Virus record (IMG/VR): IMGVR_UViG_3300031951_000076
Location: 24,671-88,670 of that record
Reading direction: 5' to 3' (one strand)
Origin: a virus
Length of the DNA: 64,000 nt
Shown here: piece by piece, positions 20,582 to 29,453 of the stretch
How the letters are laid out: each line of letters opens with the position of its first letter
Position numbering within the stretch: the stretch's first letter is position 1
Program-made: the position numbers and the translations under genes
The notes under the pieces: generated by a model
Database searches by the model: none
Seen by the model: only the letters and a program-made list of their open reading frames with translations
Told to the model about the DNA's origin: nothing

Positions 20582-23500
20582 TACCTTGGAGATTTCAAAA
20601 GTTTTTGATTCGATAACTTTAATATATATTTTACATCGCCACTATTAAACTTTCTCATAAACACTCTATTCACATGATGTCTAAATTTCTTACGTTCAAT
20701 TACTGATTTATTATAATTAACATATAATGGATTAATTGTATATACATAGCCATTAGCTGATGTATTAAACATAGGGATGTTTACAGGATTATACTCACCT
20801 CTATTATTTGTTATATCCCAAAATTGATTAAATCTATATTTATTTTCTTCTTTAGAAAATTGAATAGATATTGAATTAGGTGATGTATTAATCCTTGGAT
20901 ATGTAAGCATACCTAACGGATCGTTTTTTGATTTTAAAAAAAGCTGTAGCAATCCTGAAATTTGTTCTGAATTATAAACAACAGCTTGATCAAAATTATC
21001 ATCTAAAACATGAAATTTATCTTTACAATTATTATGATATTTATACGCCTCAAGTAAATATTCAACACTTCTTACTGTGTTCACTTGTTGACCTGTCGCT
21101 GATATAAATTCAACTTCAAATGGATACGATACACCATAAAAATTACAATAGCTATTACATGTAGTATTATGATACCAAAGCGTATTATTCTTAGCTGTTA
21201 AAAAATGATTTTTTGTTGGTATTACAAAAGTAGGTACCCAATCATGAAAACTTATCCACGCTTCAGCTTTTGTATCATAACTAGCCGTCCAACTTGCATC
21301 TTCAAAATACGTTGTATTTGTAAGTGCAATTTGCGTAGTGGCATTTAAATAAAAATTACCATCTAAATCATATGGTTCACCTGTATCAGGATGTTGGTAT
21401 GTTAAAGTAACTTTAGGTCTAAAGTCTCTTTTGGAAAGATACAAAACTTCTGTGACATTATCATATATCATTGTAATACCAACACCTCTTACTATATTAT
21501 CATACAATGGATAATTAGGGAACTGTAGTAACAACTGAGATGGTAAGTACATAGAAAACCACCAACGCATACCTGTTGCTGATATTTCTTTCATTCTACC
21601 TGTATATTGAAAAACCTTACCTTGATTTTGACTTACCCAAAATACACCTTTTGTTGTATTCACTGAAGCATATCTACTTTGATTTGATCCGTATTCAAAA
21701 GGTGCATCTGTGTTTACAATTGATTGTAATTGGTTTTGACCAGTTTCAAAAAGCTTACCATCACCAACAGTTATCTTTGCATTTGAACCATCAAGTTGTA
21801 ACTCTTCCACACCCATAAATGACAAAGGACTTTCAGTTTGCATCATAAATAATGCACCTGTTTTATTTATAGGTTTTATAGATGTAACACGAGCTATAAA
21901 TTCTTTATAGTTGTTTACCAAAAAAGCTCTCCAATTATCTTTCTTACTATCTATTTGTTGAGGTAATGAATATATAACTTTATTTGCACTATACTTATAG
22001 CAATTTGCTGAAATAAAAGGATCATAATCTCTAGGTAAAACATTACCCCATGAGATATTACTATTGAATAGTTTTGAAACACTTAATGAGTAATCATATT
22101 TATAATAGTTTCCATTCTTTATAACATCACTTCTAAACATTCCATTATAATCAGTAAATCTGTAAAGATCATAATGTCTCTTAGAAACCTCTATTTCCCA
22201 ATCTCTATATGCAGTATTTACTTCTGATTCACAATAAAAAACTCTAACACCTGAATTAAACAAATAAAAATAACCTCTTGCAACATAAAAAGTACCCATA
22301 AATATATCGTCCAATCTTCTAAAACTACCTGCTGTTTGCCAAAGTTGCCCATGAAGAAATTGTGTGTTTGCCCAGAATCTAGGCCATGGTACATTTGCAT
22401 ATTTTGTGTAATCAATATCTGAACCAGCTCCTTCAAATTCACCCATTAACCATGTATTAAAAAAGAACATTGTATTCTTTTCAGAGAAAGGATTTATGTA
22501 TGTATCCCCACCAAATACTGTTTCAGTTGTTCTATATTTAATAATTGTTGCATTAGGTTGAGTTATATCTAATGTAAAAATACAATTAGAAATAGGTAGT
22601 TGTTTTACTGTTTCTAACTGACCATACTGACTTGGTAAAGCATACTTTAATGCACCATACCATGACGATATATTACTTTTAATTTGTGTTTCTAATTCTG
22701 AACGACCTGCACCATTTACTTCTGATTTAAGAAAACGACTGTTATCTGAAATTGTAGGATCAGCTATATCTGCAGCAGCAGTACCATTAGTTACATCAAG
22801 TACAACATATCTACTTCTAAATAAATTATTTATTTGATATTGTGTATTAAATTGTTGTATACCATTCCCTACATAATATGCTGAATTGATTCTTCGTCTT
22901 TGATTACCAGCAATATTATTAGGTTTTATTTGATCATAAATACCGTATGAATCATACTGACAAGAATATTGTCTATATGGTATTAAACCAATTATAAGTT
23001 TATAAAATTGCTCTTGAAGTGTCATTTGTTGATAAACAAATAAAATAAGTTGTAGAGCAACATTATAACCATTGATAGCATCATTTGCAAGATTTCTTTC
23101 TTTTGTTGTAATAGATGAGCTTGTAGCATTATCATCACCATCAATGTTCCAAAAACCTTCACCTGTTTGTGGTGTACTAATTGCACCTCCACCTATTTGA
23201 TTACTAAACGTAGTAAAAGATCCATATACTTGTGCTTGCAATCCAAAATTACCACCACTAAGAGCATCACCTTTAATTTCTAAAGGTTTTTGATGACCAT
23301 AATTTACATCATAACGCTTCTTTAAAAATATATTTTGATTAATATTTACTTCATTATCATTAGCAAAATTCCAATCAAAATCAGGACCATGTTTACCAGC
23401 TAATGCAGTAAATAAACTAGTAACTCCTACAAAACGTGATAATAGTGTAATAAAATCACTTAAAAAATCAGAAATAAATTTAAACTTAGGATGCTTGTAC

Positions 23501-25524
23501 GGTATCTTAAATTGACCATAAGCATTACCATGATGTTCTGAATATATTTTTAAATCATAAAGTGAAAGATATGGATTACTAAAACTTACATCAGGACTAT
23601 GAAATGAAAATATATTTCTTCTATATTCACTTAAAAGAGGTGTTGTTGCAGTTCTTATAACACCTAATGATGCTGATCCTGTAAGAGCACCTAAAGCAAA
23701 TCTATTATATGTTTCAGCATCCTCATACGTAGGTGTTAAATATGGATCTGGTCTAAGATCGTTATATGGATAATTTTGATATAAACCTTTTAATGGATTT
23801 CCTGGTATTGGGTATTCTCTCATGTTGTTAAGAAGACCCTTTGCTAAAATAGTTTTATTACCTTCTCTAGATCCACGTAATATTTGATATCCAACAATTG
23901 ATTCTATTGGTTGACCATTCTCATCTAAGGGCCATGAAATATTTTCAAACTCTACACCAAGTAAAACAATTTTTGAAGCATTTGTATTATGAATATTTAA
24001 TAAAGGACCTCTTGTTTCATCAGGCATTTTATGATGTCTGATTGGTTTACCACAAAGATTTAAAGGATTACCTGGTGTTGCAGGAAAACTATTCCATATG
24101 TTTGGTTTATCTGCTGGATAGTTTTCTGTTGATTGCCAATAAGCCATATCACCTCTTGCTACTTCTACTCCACCGTCTGTACGAATTACAGTTGGTACAG
24201 TTGGTGTGTATGTTGCTGTATTTTCTACACTCCATCTTGGACATAAACCTTCAAAACAAGAAACATTTTGTGTATCACTCACTGTTGATGGACGTCCAGG
24301 TATATGGTATGAATCACTAAACTCACCTGTATTATATACAAATCGTATAAAGAAAGCATACTGCTCATCTCTCATATAACCAACATTGTTATTACCTTGA
24401 AAGTAATAATCTGCTGGATATTCAATTGCAACCCATTTAGCTCTAATTTGATTAGCTAAAGGTTGATAATTAAATTTAAACTTACTATACACTCCTGTAC
24501 GTAATAAATAATCACCTACAGCATATAGTGCATCAGATTTTTCAACAGGTTCTGTTCTCAATACCACTTGAGAAATTGGAACATCTACAAACTCTGGATT
24601 CCATCTATCAACATAAATTGTACCTTGAGATGTAGAATAGTAACCTATTCTTTTTGCTACTGTTTGCTGATTTATGTTAGCTAATATAACTAACTCAAAT
24701 TCATCAAAATCTTTATCAATGTTTGTAATATTAATTGTTAAAGAACAAGCCGTATTTTGGTTATCAAACAAACCTTGAACTTGAGTCAATCCAATATAAT
24801 CTGTAAACCTCACTTGATTAACAGTATATCCTATACAAGCTTGATAAGATCCATTTGGAAGAGTACCAGCTAGCCTTCCTTTTGATATTCTAATACAAGG
24901 GTGTGTTAATAAAGGGGCAATTCTAATTGCCTCACAGTCTAAAATTCTTAGACCTGGGTTTAAACTTGTTGGAGATGTATCAAATGTTCTAACTCTACAT
25001 CCATTAGGAAAGGTGTCTACATATTTCCATGGTACATCATCAATATTCATTGTTCTTGTAGGATTTAAACCATCATCCCAATAAATAATTGTACCACAAT
25101 CATACCTAATGCGATTCGCTGCTGTAATTAAATTTGTTGTTTTAAAATTTAAACAATCATCATTAACTATTTTTTCATATTTACAAAGAGATTCTGTAAA
25201 CTTTCCTATCTCTGATTTTGTGTTATTTGTCATAAATAACACCCATTCATCACCAGCAATATGTGTTGCACCTATCAGTGTATAAGGAAGATCAACGCAT
25301 TTTATATTAGAAGGTTCATTTCCAATAACCCCCATTTGACCATCATGTGAATTATTTACAGCATTGCGCGCATGCGTGTATAACCCATCACCTACAAATA
25401 ATTCATTGTAGTCTTTGAGCATACCTTTGTTGAAAGTGTTTGTAGTAATGTCGCTTGTACTACTACTACTACTATCTACACTTTCATCATCGTCATCAGT
25501 CTTACGTTTTTTGCTTTTAGCCAT
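20581..25524 (-). CDS. Tail stabilisation / muzzle-like protein, 1647 aa
   Basis: A very long, beta-rich, Asn/Tyr/Thr-rich protein. After an acidic, Ser-rich start it has the opening FNKGMLKDYNEL...ARNAVNNSHDGQMGVIGNEPSN (residues about 30-75, split here), a pattern I associate with the large tail-stabilising protein of crAss-like phages that forms the muzzle at the distal end of the short tail. Repeated beta-propeller-like stretches and scattered Cys follow, and the C-terminus is basic. It lies directly after the ring/connector genes and before the giant cargo genes, as in that order. The start overlaps the preceding metallopeptidase-like gene by 8 bases. Family assignment rests on pattern memory and gene order. 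Confidence 0.8.
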   Translation of the reverse strand: MAKSKKRKTDDDDESVDSSSSSTSDITTNTFNKGMLKDYNELFVGDGLYTHARNAVNNSHDGQMGVIGNEPSNIKCVDLPYTLIGATHIAGDEWVLFMTNNTKSEIGKFTESLCKYEKIVNDDCLNFKTTNLITAANRIRYDCGTIIYWDDGLNPTRTMNIDDVPWKYVDTFPNGCRVRTFDTSPTSLNPGLRILDCEAIRIAPLLTHPCIRISKGRLAGTLPNGSYQACIGYTVNQVRFTDYIGLTQVQGLFDNQNTACSLTINITNIDKDFDEFELVILANINQQTVAKRIGYYSTSQGTIYVDRWNPEFVDVPISQVVLRTEPVEKSDALYAVGDYLLRTGVYSKFKFNYQPLANQIRAKWVAIEYPADYYFQGNNNVGYMRDEQYAFFIRFVYNTGEFSDSYHIPGRPSTVSDTQNVSCFEGLCPRWSVENTATYTPTVPTVIRTDGGVEVARGDMAYWQSTENYPADKPNIWNSFPATPGNPLNLCGKPIRHHKMPDETRGPLLNIHNTNASKIVLLGVEFENISWPLDENGQPIESIVGYQILRGSREGNKTILAKGLLNNMREYPIPGNPLKGLYQNYPYNDLRPDPYLTPTYEDAETYNRFALGALTGSASLGVIRTATTPLLSEYRRNIFSFHSPDVSFSNPYLSLYDLKIYSEHHGNAYGQFKIPYKHPKFKFISDFLSDFITLLSRFVGVTSLFTALAGKHGPDFDWNFANDNEVNINQNIFLKKRYDVNYGHQKPLEIKGDALSGGNFGLQAQVYGSFTTFSNQIGGGAISTPQTGEGFWNIDGDDNATSSSITTKERNLANDAINGYNVALQLILFVYQQMTLQEQFYKLIIGLIPYRQYSCQYDSYGIYDQIKPNNIAGNQRRRINSAYYVGNGIQQFNTQYQINNLFRSRYVVLDVTNGTAAADIADPTISDNSRFLKSEVNGAGRSELETQIKSNISSWYGALKYALPSQYGQLETVKQLPISNCIFTLDITQPNATIIKYRTTETVFGGDTYINPFSEKNTMFFFNTWLMGEFEGAGSDIDYTKYANVPWPRFWANTQFLHGQLWQTAGSFRRLDDIFMGTFYVARGYFYLFNSGVRVFYCESEVNTAYRDWEIEVSKRHYDLYRFTDYNGMFRSDVIKNGNYYKYDYSLSVSKLFNSNISWGNVLPRDYDPFISANCYKYSANKVIYSLPQQIDSKKDNWRAFLVNNYKEFIARVTSIKPINKTGALFMMQTESPLSFMGVEELQLDGSNAKITVGDGKLFETGQNQLQSIVNTDAPFEYGSNQSRYASVNTTKGVFWVSQNQGKVFQYTGRMKEISATGMRWWFSMYLPSQLLLQFPNYPLYDNIVRGVGITMIYDNVTEVLYLSKRDFRPKVTLTYQHPDTGEPYDLDGNFYLNATTQIALTNTTYFEDASWTASYDTKAEAWISFHDWVPTFVIPTKNHFLTAKNNTLWYHNTTCNSYCNFYGVSYPFEVEFISATGQQVNTVRSVEYLLEAYKYHNNCKDKFHVLDDNFDQAVVYNSEQISGLLQLFLKSKNDPLGMLTYPRINTSPNSISIQFSKEENKYRFNQFWDITNNRGEYNPVNIPMFNTSANGYVYTINPLYVNYNKSVIERKKFRHHVNRVFMRKFNSGDVKYILKLSNQKLLKSPR

Positions 25525-25879
25525 GTTTTACTTGTAATTTCTTCTTATCAAGAAACTTATATATTCTACCTGTTATATGCCCTGCTAACCAAGCCTGAGC
25601 TTCTTCATCGTTTATAGATCTGTCTCTAGTTACAGCTTTAACAGCATGATAAACTTCGTGACCAATTGTGTTATGACTTAGATATTTAACATCAACCAAT
25701 AGATAGTATTTATCTATGTCAATCGATAACATCATTCCTTCACTTTCACCTGCATCTCTTGGACCTCTTAAACCATGTTTTTTATACACCTTCTTTGTCT
25801 CCACTTTTAATTGATCTGTTACAATTAAAGTGAGGCTACAACTATAAGTTTCTAACTTAATAGTGTGCGAAGTTTTCAT
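25517..25879 (-). CDS. Small HExxH metallopeptidase-like protein
   Basis: A 120-residue protein with GHEVYHAV (H74, E75, H78), the zinc-binding motif of zincin metallopeptidases, followed by NDEEAQAWLAGH (E92/E93 as likely third ligand, with a typical Glu-x-x-Ala-Trp helix). The sequence before it is beta-rich and consistent with the edge strands of a minimal zincin fold. The short length and lack of a signal peptide suggest a cytoplasmic or virion-associated protease. It lies between a ring protein gene (3 bases upstream) and the muzzle gene (8-base overlap), so processing or assembly of tail proteins is a reasonable guess. Activity is not shown. Confidence 0.8.
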   Translation of the reverse strand: MKTSHTIKLETYSCSLTLIVTDQLKVETKKVYKKHGLRGPRDAGESEGMMLSIDIDKYYLLVDVKYLSHNTIGHEVYHAVKAVTRDRSINDEEAQAWLAGHITGRIYKFLDKKKLQVKHG

Positions 25880-25881
25880 AA

Positions 25882-26808
25882 TTAAAATGGTTCAACTGAC
25901 TTAAACATATCGTAATACTTAGAATACATTGCTTTTCTATTAGTTTTCCAAAGTGTATACATCTCTGAAAAATTTGGTGTATTTACAATAGTTAATGCGT
26001 TGTTTCTTGCAGCTCTTACTCTTGGTTCAAGCAATTGTATTTTTTGAGCAACATCTTCTCCATTAATAAATAAGTTTTCAAGAATGCGCTGTTTAATAGC
26101 ATATTCATAGTATTCATTAATCATTGGGTGATCAACAACTAAAAGATTACCATCATCATCCTCAAGTGTACCCTCGTATGAAATAAATACTTTACGATCA
26201 GTTTTTAAATTTACTACACCATAATCTGGGTAATCTTGATATCTTGGAACATCCATATACTTTTCACCAAGATCTATATATATAAAACCATTCTTTATAA
26301 AAGCTGATTTATATGTGTTATCTGTTGCATCTTTTTTACCAGAGGATGGTGAAACACCTATTCTTTCAACAAGATTATATGTTCTTGTTTCAAATTTTCT
26401 TTTTTCTACAACTTGTACAAATATTCTTTCTCCTGTTTTGCATTCTACAGTGTATGTATGCTCACACCCACAAACACTCTCCTGTGAACCACATCTACCA
26501 CATCTAGGTAAAACAACATTTTCAGTTTGTCTTCCAGAAAGAACTTCTCTTGTAACGGTGGTGTCACTACATAAGTAGGCATAATTTAATACATAGAAAT
26601 CATCAGGAAGTCTAGATTTACCATGGCTCAGATCTAATACAACTTCTTTTGTACCATGAATACGCAATCCTAAATCATAATTAACCCGTTGTACAACTTT
26701 GATTAACTGACTTGGTTCAATAAAACCTTCCAAACTATACGTAGTAAAGTCAGCGGCAACTTCATTTAGTAACTGATCGAGTGTTCTATATTTTAATTCG
26801 GTGTTCAT
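25882..26808 (-). CDS. Ring/connector (head-to-tail joining) protein, 308 aa
   Basis: The helical N-terminus (LDQLLNEVAADFTTYSLEGF, then IKVVQRVNYDLG) resembles the gp4-like tail accessory/ring proteins that form the collar under the portal in crAss-like podoviruses. A Cys cluster CGRCGSQESVCGCEH near residues 100-114 could bind zinc. The second half has the beta-rich core and then a helical end. The start overlaps the stop of the upstream ring protein by 4 bases (ATGA), indicating translational coupling and probably balanced stoichiometry. Position directly before the muzzle gene supports a tail-ring role. I am confident of a structural role, less so of the exact ring. Confidence 0.75.
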   Translation of the reverse strand: MNTELKYRTLDQLLNEVAADFTTYSLEGFIEPSQLIKVVQRVNYDLGLRIHGTKEVVLDLSHGKSRLPDDFYVLNYAYLCSDTTVTREVLSGRQTENVVLPRCGRCGSQESVCGCEHTYTVECKTGERIFVQVVEKRKFETRTYNLVERIGVSPSSGKKDATDNTYKSAFIKNGFIYIDLGEKYMDVPRYQDYPDYGVVNLKTDRKVFISYEGTLEDDDGNLLVVDHPMINEYYEYAIKQRILENLFINGEDVAQKIQLLEPRVRAARNNALTIVNTPNFSEMYTLWKTNRKAMYSKYYDMFKSVEPF

Positions 26809-27482
26809 GTTGTTGCACTATTTTGTTTATCAATAGCTGTATCAGGTGGTATTTGATAAGTCATCATCAAATCTTTCATTACTTGAGCTTCTAACTCACC
26901 AAACAAGTAGTCTGGAATGTTAAAAGATTGATCTTGTCTAGTTATGCAATCATCTTCTTTACATGTCCATAAACTAATATCATCTTCAAAAATTCCTTCT
27001 ATTCTAACAGCATCCCATTCTAAGTTTGGAAAGTATAAGTAATCATCTAAAAACCAATAGTATTTAGCTTTATTATATTTAAATGTAGATCCATTAGATA
27101 ACCTAACATAGTTTGTAGATGTAGTAGGTTGTAAAATATCAGAGTTGTCAATAGATGTAACAGCTCTAATAAGAGGACCAAAATATCCTTGCATAAAAAC
27201 AGGAAGTTTGTCTTTTGTACGTTTAATTGTACAATCTGCTTTTATACCTGCACAACAACCTTCCACTTTATCTACTTCTACAAGTTCTACACAATCAAGA
27301 GTTTGCATAGCTGAAGAAAAAACCATTAGTTTATTCTTGCTATCTTCACGTTTCATTAACCATTTTGCATGCTTTATTACAAATGAATAAAGCATACGAT
27401 CAGTCATAAACGCATCTTGTTTGTTCGTTTTTAACTGATTACGCAAACGTGATAGAACATCTCCAATTGTAACTCTAGCCAT
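26805..27482 (-). CDS. Ring/connector protein, 225 aa
   Basis: A protein with a helical N-terminus (VTIGDVLSRLRNQLKTNKQDAF) followed by a beta-rich core with paired Cys (GCCAGIKADC near residue 75; CKEDDC near 177) and an acidic helical end. This arrangement matches the other two ring-type proteins in the window (25882-26808 and 50818-51516), which suggests one structural family used for successive rings of the neck and tail. It is translationally coupled to the next gene and one base from the previous one. No enzymatic motif. Confidence 0.75.
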   Translation of the reverse strand: MARVTIGDVLSRLRNQLKTNKQDAFMTDRMLYSFVIKHAKWLMKREDSKNKLMVFSSAMQTLDCVELVEVDKVEGCCAGIKADCTIKRTKDKLPVFMQGYFGPLIRAVTSIDNSDILQPTTSTNYVRLSNGSTFKYNKAKYYWFLDDYLYFPNLEWDAVRIEGIFEDDISLWTCKEDDCITRQDQSFNIPDYLFGELEAQVMKDLMMTYQIPPDTAIDKQNSATT

Positions 27483-27483
27483 T

Positions 27484-28068
27484 TTAATCTAAATTAAATT
27501 CGTCATAATTTTGAAGTAAATCTTCAATTTCTATTTTTCTTTCAGAAGCTATTTTATCTTTTCTAAAAATCTTACTCACCCTAACCATATTATCTACAAG
27601 AACATATTTTTTCCAATCTTCTCTGTAAGCTTTTCCAAGACTTCTAGTAAAATCTCTCACTCCTTTAAAACCCCACAAATCATGATTTTTAAATCTATAT
27701 TTAGTTTCATAATTTGTATAAAATATCTTTGCTAAATGTTGATCTGATTCCCAATTTTGATTCTGAAGTACAAAACCGTATTTCTCACTTTTCTTAAAAT
27801 CAACATTACTTTTCTTTTTAGGACAGCTACCAATAAATATATAACCTAGTTGTTCAGGAAGTTGTATACCATTTCTATCATTTAACGCAGTTTCCCAGAT
27901 AAGACCATTAAAAGTTGATATTATATTTTTAAAACTATTTACAGATAGATTATTATACTTTGGGTTTTCTTCCAAAAATTTATTATAAAAATCTGTATTA
28001 GTTAAATTTAACTTTTTAGGTCTGTAGCGAGGCGCTGTTAAGTCTGGCTTTTTATATTTTTTTGGCAC
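27484..28068 (-). CDS. Conserved-type unknown protein in tail module, 194 aa
   Basis: A basic, Lys/Asn/Tyr-rich protein with aromatic beta-rich sequence in the middle and a charged helical C-terminus (IASERKIEIEDLLQNYDEF). I do not recognise a domain. It opens with a Pro/Lys-rich tail (MPKKYKKPDLTAPRYRPKK) that could bind nucleic acid or anchor in the virion. It sits one base before the ring protein gene and after the metallophosphoesterase, so a minor structural or assembly role is likely from context only. Confidence 0.7.
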   Translation of the reverse strand: MPKKYKKPDLTAPRYRPKKLNLTNTDFYNKFLEENPKYNNLSVNSFKNIISTFNGLIWETALNDRNGIQLPEQLGYIFIGSCPKKKSNVDFKKSEKYGFVLQNQNWESDQHLAKIFYTNYETKYRFKNHDLWGFKGVRDFTRSLGKAYREDWKKYVLVDNMVRVSKIFRKDKIASERKIEIEDLLQNYDEFNLD

Positions 28069-28101
28069 AATCTTACATTATTAATTTACAAAAAATCTAC
28101 G

Positions 28102-28120
28102 AAGTTTCCTAAGTAAACTT
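28102..28120 (-). terminator. Weak hairpin followed by T-run
   Basis: On the minus strand an AAGTTT/AAACTT hairpin (6 bp, 7-base loop) overlaps the stop codon of the phosphoesterase and is followed within a few bases by TTTTTT. The stem has few G-C pairs, so it would be a weak attenuator at best. Confidence 0.3.
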
Positions 28121-29337
28121 TAATTGTTTACATTATACGTAAATTCAGATATTTTTCCTTTTTCAATATCATGCACTTCCATAACTGCTTGGCGTTTAGA
28201 ACCAGTATATTTGTTGTGGTAATGCCAGTAGTCAGTAGAACAAAGGCTAGGAAGATGTTTAACAGCAAAACCATTGGTTTCATTTTCACTGACATATTCT
28301 GTTGTTTTTTTAGAATGAAAGTGTCCTGTGTAGCATGTACGATACTTTGTTTTGCCCCAAGAAATTGGAAACTCAGTTGCATAAATAAGTGGCGTGTTCT
28401 TTTTATTAACATCACCGTGTTCAAAAGCAAAAAAGTTGTGACCATACACCACAACTTTTCTTTCTGAATATTCTACATCAAAATAGATTGAGTAGTCTTC
28501 CTTATCAAAACACTTAGATAGTGCGTGAGCCAAATGGTAAGAACTAAGTCGATCGTGATTACCAGGAACATAAACTACATGAAGATTTTCACAAAACTGT
28601 TTAAGATAGCATATAGACCAATATAAAGAATCAAATGCTTTTGTATATGCTTCATGAGCACGCAATTCATTGTTTACTGGAGTACCTGATGTTGTTGTAC
28701 CATTAAAAGTATCCATATTTAAAAGATCGCCACCAATTACGTAAACAATTTTGTTTAGTTTATGAGACATATATGCTCTATGTACAAGATCTTTTATAGC
28801 TACTTTAAAGTTTTCTACTATATCATCATTATGCTCTTTACCAAAGTGCAAGTCTTGTATTGATAAAATACTAACAGTGTCGTTTTCAAACTTATTATTT
28901 AGGTATATTTCACCTGTAACTGGTTGATAATCAGGCTGAAAATTAGCTATTACATCAGCTAATATATCTTTTTGATCCTTTTTTATAGCTGTGACAAAAG
29001 CTGATATATGCCAACCATCATGCTTTTGCTTATTCCAATAGTTACTTAGTTTCCATTTAGTTGTATCTATTTTAAGGAGTTCTATTATTTCTTCTGCAGT
29101 CTTTGGCTCTACAGAAAATACTCCTTTTATCTCAGCCTCACCTTTGTTTAAATCTTCTTTAACTTCTGTAATTCTATCTTTAATTACTGGTTGCAAATCA
29201 ATATCAACCCACCTTGTTCTTAAAATTTCTTTTTTGATTTCTTTGTACTTTTGTATAGAAATACCTAATTTTACAGAACAGTAGTAGTCTGATTTTTTCC
29301 ACTTAAGTGAGTTTTTAACTTGCTCGTGAAGATTCAT
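28120..29337 (-). CDS. Calcineurin-like metallophosphoesterase, 405 aa
   Basis: Residues about 150-345 carry the full set of metallophosphoesterase motifs: D-L-H (162-164), GGDLLNMD (D204, N207), GNHD (259-262), EHGD (H307) and TGHFH (337-341). These residues bind two metal ions and hydrolyse phosphodiesters or phosphomonoesters. The N-terminal 150 residues are basic and helical and could be a nucleic-acid-binding region. Similar proteins in phages are often annotated as DNA-repair or SbcD-like phosphoesterases, but no partner ATPase lies nearby. It begins a new unit after the hairpins that close the glycosyltransferase genes and ends in a weak AT-rich hairpin. The substrate is unknown. Confidence 0.88.
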   Translation of the reverse strand: MNLHEQVKNSLKWKKSDYYCSVKLGISIQKYKEIKKEILRTRWVDIDLQPVIKDRITEVKEDLNKGEAEIKGVFSVEPKTAEEIIELLKIDTTKWKLSNYWNKQKHDGWHISAFVTAIKKDQKDILADVIANFQPDYQPVTGEIYLNNKFENDTVSILSIQDLHFGKEHNDDIVENFKVAIKDLVHRAYMSHKLNKIVYVIGGDLLNMDTFNGTTTSGTPVNNELRAHEAYTKAFDSLYWSICYLKQFCENLHVVYVPGNHDRLSSYHLAHALSKCFDKEDYSIYFDVEYSERKVVVYGHNFFAFEHGDVNKKNTPLIYATEFPISWGKTKYRTCYTGHFHSKKTTEYVSENETNGFAVKHLPSLCSTDYWHYHNKYTGSKRQAVMEVHDIEKGKISEFTYNVNN

Positions 29338-29392
29338 ATGTTAATGGGTTTGTTTAATAAAATTAACATTTGTTTTTTAAATAAAAAAATAT

Positions 29393-29418
29393 AGCCCCAA
29401 CGTAGACACGCCAGGGCT
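29393..29418 (-). terminator. Intrinsic terminator after glycosyltransferase genes
   Basis: On the minus strand the arm AGCCCTGGCGT pairs with ACGTTGGGGCT (11 pairs, three of them G-T) around a 4-base loop, followed by ATATTTTTTT. It lies between the end of the last glycosyltransferase gene and the start of the phosphoesterase gene, so it marks a transcription-unit boundary. Confidence 0.75.
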
Positions 29419-29422
29419 GTTT

Positions 29423-29449
29423 GTCAGGATGAAACCAACAAAACCTGAC
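29423..29449 (-). terminator. Second hairpin preceding the intrinsic terminator
   Basis: GTCAGG and CCTGAC form a 6-bp stem with a 15-base loop, just 4 bases after the stop codon at 29454 and 4 bases before the stronger hairpin. With no T-run of its own it is probably a helper or RNA-protecting hairpin in a tandem terminator. Confidence 0.5.
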
Positions 29450-29453
29450 TTTT

